Origin: an uncultured Pirellula sp.
Lineage (GTDB): Bacteria > Planctomycetota > Planctomycetia > Pirellulales > Pirellulaceae
Direction of reading: 5' to 3'
Assembly: GCA_903892355.1 (NCBI GenBank)
Contig: CAITIE010000004.1
Coordinates: forward strand, 1 to 53,131
DNA length: 53,131 nucleotides
The position numbers were made by a program, and so were the translations under genes. Of the stretch, positions 45,472 through 53,131 are shown piece by piece. The notes beneath the pieces are model-generated. The model was not told where the DNA came from. It searched no databases and saw nothing but the letters and a program-made list of their open reading frames with translations. Position 1 is the first letter of the stretch. The number at the start of each line of letters is the position of its first letter.

Positions 45472-45601
45472 ACCTCTACGCTACGCACTATGCGAATGAT
45501 CCATGATCGTCGCAATCGTCAGTGCTCATAGGCCGCAATCGGACCTGTTCACAGGAACCATGGCAGGCCTTTCCACCACGCGTAATTATCAACCCTGGGA
45601 T

Positions 45602-46522
45602 TCACTGGGGGCAGAGCGATCGCGAACCGCGGTATGCTTGAATTCGCTTGCGCACCAACACCACCAATCCCAAGCCTGCAAAGATGATCCCGGTACCAGG
45701 CAATGGTACTTGAGGCGGATCCGGGATAGGCTGGAGTGTTACGGAGTACGTCGATGCACCCGGTGATGTTGGCCGGAACAGAAAAAATTGACCAGCCTGC
45801 CACGGCATCTTGTCGCCGTCGATTTCTCGAAAATACATCGAACCATCACTTCGTTTCGGATCGGCGAGCACGGAACCGTCGCTGGCAGAATCCAATCCGA
45901 TCAAACTTAGCATGTCACCGAAATCGGTAGTGCCAGCCGTGTTGGCAATGTAGCTGAACGCAATGTCATCACGATGGAATTGAAATCCATTAAGCACCGT
46001 GTCTCCCTCGAACCAGAGCATCTGAACCGTCCGGTCGGTTATCGGCCAGTTTCCGACTGCTTCTACGTACAAAACCACATTTTGCCACGTAACGCCTATG
46101 TAGCTACCTGGACTGTCGTGGAAAAGGATCCTATTCGTCGGTAGCCCTCCCCCGGCCAAGACGCTATCTGGAAAGTACACGTAGTCATCCCACAAAGGCG
46201 CGATGCGATAAGAACCGCTCGTCGTATTGTAGGAAAGGTCTCCTGTGAAATTGACGTTACCTAGGCTTGTGGCATACAGGTCCCCACCTAAGTCTCCGAC
46301 CGACTTTCCAAATAACCGACCGTTGAAATTGGTTCGTAGATTTACGTTAGCTGACCATGGTAGGTTGTAGTCGATTTCGTCCGAAGGACCGTCGAACAAA
46401 ACCTGGGAGTTGCCGCTCGTCGGACTCAAAATAACCGCAGCATACACGCCGCTAGAACGCAGCATCCCGACGAGAATCGTTGAAAGCGTCAACGCGAAAA
46501 TCAGAACCATGCGTCCGTGCAT
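45602..46522 (-). CDS. Exported protein with PEP-CTERM-like C-terminal anchor
   Basis: A 306-residue protein with a signal peptide (IFALTLSTILVGMLRSSGVYA) and a C-terminal sorting signal: short motif VPLPGTG, hydrophobic helix IIFAGLGLVVLV and basic RKR. This matches PEP-CTERM architecture with PLP in place of PEP. In PEP-CTERM systems the tail is processed by exosortase, which acts with exopolysaccharide export. The middle is a beta-rich, Trp/Tyr-rich domain with no family I can name (WDDYVYFPDS, WQNVVLYVEAVGNW). The start at 46522 has AGGAGG at good spacing; GTG at 46528 is too close to it. No exosortase gene is in the window. Confidence 0.75.
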   Translation of the reverse strand: MHGRMVLIFALTLSTILVGMLRSSGVYAAVILSPTSGNSQVLFDGPSDEIDYNLPWSANVNLRTNFNGRLFGKSVGDLGGDLYATSLGNVNFTGDLSYNTTSGSYRIAPLWDDYVYFPDSVLAGGGLPTNRILFHDSPGSYIGVTWQNVVLYVEAVGNWPITDRTVQMLWFEGDTVLNGFQFHRDDIAFSYIANTAGTTDFGDMLSLIGLDSASDGSVLADPKRSDGSMYFREIDGDKMPWQAGQFFLFRPTSPGASTYSVTLQPIPDPPQVPLPGTGIIFAGLGLVVLVRKRIQAYRGSRSLCPQ

Positions 46523-46713
46523 GCTCACCCCTCCTGGAAATCATGTTGTCTATCGTGAGGGCGTTGCGGAATTATGGGCAACCTCATGGGGGATGGTCAA
46601 GAAGGTGTCGCCGTCCTGACTCCGGATTGCGGTCCAATTCACGGACAAATAACCGAATCGTACACATCGCCCGTTTGCTAGCAATCACTCGAAAAAGGGC
46701 GGGTCGCTTTGCT

Positions 46714-47607
46714 TCACGATGCAGAAACCAGTTGTCCGACATGCGCAATGACATCCTGGGGCGATTCTTCCATCACATAATGCCCAACATCGCTCAGCTC
46801 CTGAGTTACCGCACCAGGCCATGCGGCTTGGAATCGCCTTAAGCAGGTCGGCGTGAAGCACCAGTCCTTCATCCCCCAAACGAGATGGATCGGTAGCTCT
46901 GACAAATCAGGGAGCCGCGATTCCAGTTTCGCCAACACGCCATACGTTGGATGGTTCTTCGAAAGAGGGATGTCGCGTACAAAGGTGTCGATGCCCACGC
47001 GATGTTCTGGCGTGTCATACGGTGCCAACAATCCATCGCGTACATCGTCATCCAATCGAGGCAGTCGGTCGATTGCCATCGTGGTCGCTGCGCGGGCAAA
47101 CAAGTTCAACCGCGTCATGCCCCAGGAACCTAGAATCGGAATCCGACAGGCAGCGATCCGTAATGGCACGTAGGGTGGTGGAAACGCGCCTGTATTGAGC
47201 ACCACAAGGCCGGCGATGCGATCTCGGCACTCGATGGCTGCCCCGAGTCCAATCGCTCCACCCCAATCATGAACCACCATGACGATGTTCCGCAAATCGA
47301 GCTTCTCGATCCAACGCACTAAATTCGCAGTGTGCGTCGCAAGGCAGTACGGATACTTCTGCGGTTTGTCGCTCAAACCGCACCCGATGTGGTCGACCGC
47401 TAGCACGCGATGGGATCCTCGCATGGCTTCGACAATCGAGCGGTAGTAAAAGGACCATGTCGGATTGCCATGCACCGCAACGATGCATTTGTCCTCCGGT
47501 CCTGAGGATCCTTCGTCGACGTAGTGCATGCGCACGCCACCGTCGAGTTCCATGTAGTGGGAGGCGAAGGGATAGAGTTTACGCCAGGATTCGCCGGTGC
47601 TCTGCAT
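46714..47607 (-). CDS. Alpha/beta hydrolase, haloalkane dehalogenase-like
   Basis: A 297-residue hydrolase. The oxyanion motif HGNPTWSFYYR (N48) and nucleophile elbow VHDWGGAIG (D114 with W115) are those of haloalkane dehalogenases, where the Trp and Asn hold the halide. The catalytic His is in DVGHYVMEE and a candidate acid is in GMKDWCF. Epoxide hydrolases share the Asp nucleophile, so this alternative is open. The start codon at 47607 overlaps the stop of the upstream sugar-isomerase-like gene (TGATG), so the two are translationally coupled. The longer in-frame extension to 47694 would overlap that gene and is unlikely. Confidence 0.85.
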   Translation of the reverse strand: MQSTGESWRKLYPFASHYMELDGGVRMHYVDEGSSGPEDKCIVAVHGNPTWSFYYRSIVEAMRGSHRVLAVDHIGCGLSDKPQKYPYCLATHTANLVRWIEKLDLRNIVMVVHDWGGAIGLGAAIECRDRIAGLVVLNTGAFPPPYVPLRIAACRIPILGSWGMTRLNLFARAATTMAIDRLPRLDDDVRDGLLAPYDTPEHRVGIDTFVRDIPLSKNHPTYGVLAKLESRLPDLSELPIHLVWGMKDWCFTPTCLRRFQAAWPGAVTQELSDVGHYVMEESPQDVIAHVGQLVSAS

Positions 47608-48632
47608 CAGTGCGAACTCGATGCTAAATCGGGCCGGATATCTTCGAACTCTCGCAACGAATAAGGCAGGCCAACATAGTCGAGGACTTTGCATAGACCA
47701 CGCAGTGCCACACCGAATCCATCCGGACCGCTGAAGCCTCCGAATTGACCACCACCCTTCACGTGCGGTTCCAGATCGACGAACAAACCTGGCAATCCTC
47801 GTCGTGTCAACCGTTCATGGATCTCCGCATAGGATCGCTTGATATCGCGGAAGATCGCTTCATGCCCGCAATCACCAAGGTCTGCGGGGACAAAAGCTCT
47901 CAACGATTCCTCGTCGACATGCGACGATCGGACAGCGGGGCGTTTGTAATCCTTCACATGGATCCAACCCATCCCCGCCTTCATGGCCTGGTACTCTTCG
48001 AAAACTTGATCGGTCGACATTCCTTGACAAACCAAATTCGCGCCGTCGAAGACGAGCACCAGCGCCGGATTTGCGACCGCTTCGTGAATTTTCGCCAAGA
48101 GCTTTCCAGTCTGGCCAACGAGATTGGCTTCGACCTCCAAACCGTACGTCAGTCCATGCTGGTCGCAGACGCGAACGATCTCGCCGATTTGATCGATGGC
48201 TTGTTGCAAATGCGATTCTGGTCCGGAGCCTCGCGGATGATAGAACGAGAAGCCTCGGATCAACTTGCAATCAAAGGAATTTGCCAATTCACACGCACGT
48301 CGAACGTCGCGAGCCAAATACTCTTCGAATGAAACGTAGCGATTCGTCGTACCATCCTCGGCATCGATCAGCTTTACTTTGCCGATCGGCGAGCCGATGC
48401 TCGACACGCTCAATCCATACTCGCGCTGCATGGCTAAGATGTGCTCGATAGCGGCTGGTTCGAGTTGCATCACGTTCTGGATGCCGGCCCCCGCGTCGAT
48501 GAATCGCAAGGTGTAGTACCGCAAACCTAACGCGGCAAAGGCACAGAACTGCTGCATGGCAGTTTTTTGATTGGCCGCTTCATCGGCCAAACCACCGAGC
48601 AGTACCGGTTTCTGGGTTTCGTGCGTCGCCAT
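47607..48632 (-). CDS. Sugar phosphate isomerase/epimerase family protein
   Basis: A 341-residue TIM-barrel protein of the xylose-isomerase-like/AP endonuclease 2 family. Metal-ligand positions are visible in GLEVEANLVG (Glu), VLVFDGANLV (Asp), MGWIHVKDYKRP (His, Asp) and VDLEPHVKGGGQFGG (Glu, His). Members interconvert or epimerise sugars and inositols; the substrate is not evident. AAGGAG is five bases before the start. It shares a start/stop overlap with the downstream dehalogenase-like gene. Confidence 0.82.
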   Translation of the reverse strand: MATHETQKPVLLGGLADEAANQKTAMQQFCAFAALGLRYYTLRFIDAGAGIQNVMQLEPAAIEHILAMQREYGLSVSSIGSPIGKVKLIDAEDGTTNRYVSFEEYLARDVRRACELANSFDCKLIRGFSFYHPRGSGPESHLQQAIDQIGEIVRVCDQHGLTYGLEVEANLVGQTGKLLAKIHEAVANPALVLVFDGANLVCQGMSTDQVFEEYQAMKAGMGWIHVKDYKRPAVRSSHVDEESLRAFVPADLGDCGHEAIFRDIKRSYAEIHERLTRRGLPGLFVDLEPHVKGGGQFGGFSGPDGFGVALRGLCKVLDYVGLPYSLREFEDIRPDLASSSH

Positions 48633-48707
48633 ACTTACTCCTTATCTCGCCCCTATGTCGCAAAGCGGTTGGATCCAGACGAGGACCTTTTTTACACGGT
48701 TTAGGCG

Positions 48708-49070
48708 TTATTTGGATTGCGTGTACGAGACGGTAATCGTCGATGTGATGCCACCGCGGGCTCCCCATCGGCTCTCCAATTGGGCAGTACGAGGCGAGAC
48801 AACCGCCAGAAAGTCGTCGAAAATCCGATTCGTGACGTTCTCGTAGAAAATGCCTTCGTTCCGAAATCGTTGCAGATATAGCTTGAGACTCTTCAGCTCG
48901 ACGCACTTCGCGTCGGGAACATAACGGAACACGAGTGTCCCAAAATCGGGCTGACCCGTTTTGGGGCAGATGGAGGTGAACTCCGGGCAAACGATTTCGA
49001 TCTGATAGTCTCGGTTGGGGTAGGAATTATCAAAGCATTCCAACTGATCGACAAATGGAGTTCCTGACAC
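48708..49070 (-). CDS. queF: NADPH-dependent 7-cyano-7-deazaguanine reductase (short form)
   Basis: Reduces preQ0 to preQ1 in queuosine synthesis, forming a thioimide intermediate. The 120-residue length matches the single-domain type I enzyme. The catalytic Cys is in [17 protein letters not shown], with the proton-donor Asp just after it, and the substrate-binding [16 protein letters not shown] follows. The start is a GTG at 49070 with no strong ribosome site; upstream frame is open but has no ATG. It is divergent from queE, which makes its pathway precursor CDG two steps earlier. Confidence 0.93.
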   Translation of the reverse strand: MSGTPFVDQLECFDNSYPNRDYQIEIVCPEFTSICPKTGQPDFGTLVFRYVPDAKCVELKSLKLYLQRFRNEGIFYENVTNRIFDDFLAVVSPRTAQLESRWGARGGITSTITVSYTQSK

Positions 49071-49237
49071 GTTCGGATCCCGATGCTCTTTGGTGATGTT
49101 AGGAGAAATGGTGGGACTGCTAACGAACAGACCCTCGAATTGGCCGCCGATCCTTGGCTGACCGCTCGATAGCGAATATCTTAACAGCGGATCTTAATTG
49201 CAACAGACGCATTTTAGGCCCCGATTTACCTCCAGGA

Positions 49238-49948
49238 ATGCAGCAGGAGCATTGGGATTTGATCAAGATTTCGGAGATTTTTAACAGCGTGCAAGGAGAA
49301 GGGATCCTGACCGGTACCCCGAGCATTTTCGTGCGCACGAGCGGTTGCAATCTCCGCTGTTGGTTCTGCGATACGCGCTACGCCTCCTGGGAACCGGAAG
49401 GGGACAGCCTTTCGGTCGAGGGGATCTTGGAGTCCGTCCGGAGATGGCCTACCGGACATGTTGTGATCACCGGTGGTGAACCGATGATTTTCGAAGACCT
49501 ACCGGAGTTGTGCCGTGGGCTGAAAACGGCTGGCAAGCACATCACAATTGAGACGGCTGGGACGGTCGATCAAGACGTCTTGTGCGATCTTTGGTCGATC
49601 AGCCCGAAGCTGAGCAATTCGACCCCTGTGGGGTACGCGAGCGATGAGTGGGTTCGTCAGCATGATCAGCGCCGTGCGACACCCGAGATCGTGGAACGCT
49701 TGATGGCGCGAGGCGAGTATCAGCTCAAATTCGTGGTAGGCTCGATCCTCGATGCCGAAGAGGTCTTAGAGTATCTGCAAGTCTTGAAGGGTTGGGATCG
49801 CGAGCGAGTGATGCTGATGCCTCGCGGGGTGACCGACGAAGAGTTGAAACTGCAGACGAGTTGGTTGGCAAAGTGGTGCCGCGATCATGACTTGCGCCTG
49901 TGCGATCGCCAGCATATCCATTGGTTCGGGAACCGCCGCGGGACTTGA
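49238..49948 (+). CDS. queE: 7-carboxy-7-deazaguanine synthase
   Basis: Radical SAM enzyme of queuosine synthesis, forming the deazapurine ring of CDG. The cluster-binding motif is C37-x3-C41-x2-C44 in SGCNLRCWFCDT. SAM and Mg-binding regions follow: EIFNSVQGEG at the N-terminus, VVITGGEPM and TIETAGT. The start at 49238 fits the conserved N-terminus (DLIKISEIF), though AGGA sits only one base upstream; TTG at 49154 is an alternative. It is divergent from queF. queC and queD are not in the window. Confidence 0.92.
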   Translation: MQQEHWDLIKISEIFNSVQGEGILTGTPSIFVRTSGCNLRCWFCDTRYASWEPEGDSLSVEGILESVRRWPTGHVVITGGEPMIFEDLPELCRGLKTAGKHITIETAGTVDQDVLCDLWSISPKLSNSTPVGYASDEWVRQHDQRRATPEIVERLMARGEYQLKFVVGSILDAEEVLEYLQVLKGWDRERVMLMPRGVTDEELKLQTSWLAKWCRDHDLRLCDRQHIHWFGNRRGT

Positions 49949-50103
49949 AACCCTAAGGCGAAGCACTGGTCGAAAGCTCTGCTGAAGGGCAGGCAGGCGT
50001 TTCTCTTCCTACAATCGTCACAACCGCTTCAGCTTCGCAGAGTCGGAATGGTTCGATCCTTGTTTTTCTAGAAGTCATCCAGCGGCTGATTAGTCTGAGA
50101 GCT

Positions 50104-51096
50104 ATGACAAGCTCCATCGCCTATCGCCATTGCTCTGCTTTTGTTCTCGTTTGGGTGACCTGCATCGCAGTCCAGCTAACGGACGTTCGTGCGCAGTCAT
50201 CGTCGGAGGTATGCTTGCCCAATCCGCATACATCCATGCCGACCCAAAAAGTCAAATCGGTCCAAAAATCGGCACGGGTCAAACCGAAATCGCCGGCCGT
50301 GGACTGGACCACGATGGCATCGACGTACACGCATGATGCGACCGGCCAACGGATCGATCAACACACACGAGCTATGGAGCCCGAGTCGAACGAGCGAGCG
50401 GATTTCGTAACCAGTGGATTCCGAAGTTCTCGAAGTTCACTCCAAGTTGGATTTAGTTCCGACCACTACCACACCACTCAAGCTTGGGGTGCAGCCCAGC
50501 GTCCGTATGGAGAATGGCGTTATCCGAATCGGCCGTACTCGGTCCCCTACGGTGCATGGGGTCCACAGCTTCCCAACGTCGTCGCCAACGGCGTAGGGGG
50601 TTGGGGATGGGGTGGTCCGGTTGGTCCGATGGGACCCGGAGGTGGCTGGCCACACCCTCATCCAGGTCCGCATCCCGGTGCTCCAGGAGGAGCCCCAAGT
50701 GGTGCGGGTGGTGGTGCTGGTGCTGCTGCTGGACCGGGTGCTGCAGGTGGTGCAGGTGCTGGGCCGATGGGTGCTGGGCCGATGGGTGCTGGGCCGATGG
50801 GTGCTGGGCCGATGGGTGCTGGGCCGATGGGTGCTGGGCCGATGGGTGGTGCTGGCCCAATGGGTGGGCCAGGGCTAGGGGTGCCACCAGGTTTATCAGG
50901 TTATCCGCCGGCCTACCCGCAAAGCGGTTATCCTGCCCAAGGTTACGGGCCGTATGGCGTGCCGCCGTACGGAGGTCCGGGGCAATTTGGCGTAGGGCCA
51001 GGGAATGCGATGAGTCCGATTCAGGAGGAGTACTATCCCCAGGCACCGCAATACCAGCCTCAGACGGACGGTTATTTCCATTCACCGTATCGGTAA
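50104..51096 (+). CDS. Secreted Gly/Pro/Met-rich repeat protein
   Basis: A 330-residue exported protein of unknown function. A signal peptide ([19 protein letters not shown]) is followed by a basic stretch, then a long low-complexity region rich in Gly, Pro, Tyr and Trp. The centre has six AGPMG pentapeptides from a perfect 15-bp array; the end is Pro/Tyr/Gln-rich ([20 protein letters not shown]). Such sequence is expected to be disordered and could serve as a surface or matrix protein. No partner is evident. Confidence 0.72.
   Translation: MTSSIAYRHCSAFVLVWVTCIAVQLTDVRAQSSSEVCLPNPHTSMPTQKVKSVQKSARVKPKSPAVDWTTMASTYTHDATGQRIDQHTRAMEPESNERADFVTSGFRSSRSSLQVGFSSDHYHTTQAWGAAQRPYGEWRYPNRPYSVPYGAWGPQLPNVVANGVGGWGWGGPVGPMGPGGGWPHPHPGPHPGAPGGAPSGAGGGAGAAAGPGAAGGAGAGPMGAGPMGAGPMGAGPMGAGPMGAGPMGGAGPMGGPGLGVPPGLSGYPPAYPQSGYPAQGYGPYGVPPYGGPGQFGVGPGNAMSPIQEEYYPQAPQYQPQTDGYFHSPYR
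50758..50847. repeat. 15-bp in-frame tandem repeat, 6 copies
   Basis: Six identical units GCTGGGCCGATGGGT from 50758 to 50847, followed by degenerate copies. They encode AGPMG in the Gly/Pro-rich protein. Identity at synonymous sites shows recent expansion. Confidence 0.97.
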
Positions 51097-51220
51097 ATCG
51101 ACCAGGGGCCTGAGGGGCTCACCAATCCCGATTTTTTCAGATCGAACACTTGCGGTTTCGGTCCGAATTGTGCGAACACCCAAGGATTTGATGCTCTCTT
51201 GAGAATGTCCTTGATAGGCC

Positions 51221-51248
51221 TTCAAAACGGAGCCAAAACGACTACAAT
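51221..51248 (+). promoter_or_regulatory. Possible promoter of tRNA-Arg
   Basis: TTCAAA at 51221-51226 and TACAAT (five of six) at 51243-51248 with a 16-bp spacer, about 70 bp before the tRNA 5' end. Confidence 0.35.
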
Positions 51249-51326
51249 CCTGCCATAGATGGTCAATGAGAGACTCCGGATCTGCGAGCGAACGTTCGAA
51301 GATCTTTGGTCGTCTACCGAGCATTC

Positions 51327-52660
<1,334 letters not shown>

Positions 52661-52879
52661 TCAACTCCCATTCGTTGAACCCATGAAGAAACAAAATCCA
52701 CGGCAGCCGGCATGGGTATCCGGTTTTCGGCTCATGATTTCCTAGCCGTGGACCATCACCATACCCTGTATCGGCATCACGATGCAACGGTTTCCCTAAA
52801 ACGCTGCAAAACGCTTTCTGAATCGCTCAAAACCTGATCGATCCAAACATCAGCCCACCTCTCGATCGTCAGTCTCACG

Positions 52880-53116
52880 CTAAATGCCGAGGTCGATTTC
52901 CTGGGCATCCGCTCTCACGATCGCACCGGGCACACTAACCCAAGCCAACCGCCGGCAATCCCAGCATTTCAGCCCACCTGAGGAATCCATCAATCGCCGG
53001 CCTTGGCACCACGGACAGATCACTCCTTCAGGCATGGGCTCGGGGGTGTCATCCGTCACCTCCATCCGTGCCATCCGCTCGGCATCAGATCGGGGGATTC
53101 CGGCATCATGCTCCAT
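52880..53116 (-). CDS. Small zinc-ribbon protein of the integrated element
   Basis: A 78-residue protein with two CxxC pairs, CPWC and CWDC, spaced 15 residues apart in a zinc-ribbon layout. The N-terminal half is acidic. Function unknown; small zinc-ribbon proteins often accompany integrases in mobile elements and may bind nucleic acid. The start at 53116 lies 15 bp from the window edge, and the open frame could extend further, so the N-terminus is provisional. Confidence 0.55.
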   Translation of the reverse strand: MEHDAGIPRSDAERMARMEVTDDTPEPMPEGVICPWCQGRRLMDSSGGLKCWDCRRLAWVSVPGAIVRADAQEIDLGI

Positions 53117-53131
53117 GATCGCAGCACGCTC

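Noticed and set aside
49071-49237. preQ1 riboswitch between queF and queE
   Set aside because: I looked for a compact pseudoknot-type hairpin followed by an A-rich tail near either start and saw none.

Overview
The window reads as a chromosomal segment of a Gram-negative planctomycete, most likely a member of the Pirellulales. This is inferred from protein families: an SHD1-domain secreted protein, an ECF sigma factor next to a VWA/DUF3520 protein with an anti-sigma-like N-terminus, an FHA plus degenerate GGDEF protein, a PEP-CTERM-like protein, KDO synthesis and a planctomycete-style tyrosine integrase. No 16S rRNA gene is present, so the assignment rests on gene content alone. Genes are mostly in short transcription units on both strands, with many GTG and TTG starts.

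Layout. 1-325: gene-free, with a terminator of a gene lying to the left and a 27-bp x3 repeat. 332-2106: convergent aldo/keto reductase and SDR oxidoreductase. 2461-5799: ECF sigma factor followed by a VWA/DUF3520 regulator that is split in two frames at a run of ten G. 5883-11308: polysaccharide module (SLBB export lipoprotein, small lipoprotein, divergent O-antigen-ligase-like protein). 11435-12712: phosphodiesterase-like enzyme. 12752-14688: rpsB-tsf operon with its terminator. 15106-19982: molybdenum-carrier-like protein, tetraheme cytochrome c, hydroxyacyl-CoA dehydrogenase-like protein, SHD1 protein. 20042-21013: tRNA-Cys with promoter and terminator, then kdsB. 21187-25663: serA, serC and a CCA-adding/poly(A) polymerase family enzyme. 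26086-33104: Nudix, hydroxyproline epimerase-like enzyme, FHA-GGDEF, CNNM/CorC transporter, DUF4105 lipoprotein, phenylacetate-CoA-ligase-like enzyme. 33238-34501: gapA with promoter and terminator. 34609-40569: lactonase, a very large CBM9-like/transglutaminase/esterase fusion, cutC. 41026-46522: secreted beta-sandwich protein, terminator, lipoprotein secretin and an Ig-like chaperone-type protein, then a convergent PEP-CTERM-like protein. 46714-49948: dehalogenase-like hydrolase with a sugar isomerase, then divergent queF and queE. 50104-51096: Gly/Pro-rich secreted protein. 51327-53131: tRNA-Arg with a tyrosine integrase whose 3' end runs antisense into the tRNA gene, i.e. the left edge of an integrated element that continues beyond the window.

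Three observations stand out. (1) 41026-45398 couples a small exported beta-sandwich protein with a stand-alone lipoprotein secretin and a multi-domain Ig-like protein, without usher, ATPase or pseudopilin genes: a candidate uncharacterised surface-fibre or export system. (2) Short, nearly perfect tandem arrays (12-27 bp units, usually 15 bp) are scattered through the window, both between genes and inside reading frames. Every coding array has a unit divisible by three; four of the five clear intergenic arrays other than the 27-bp one include 14-, 16- and 17-bp units. Several sit inside enzymes that would not be expected to carry repeats. (3) The G10 tract in the VWA regulator would restore one long protein if one G were skipped, so it is a phase-variation switch, a slippage site or an assembly error.
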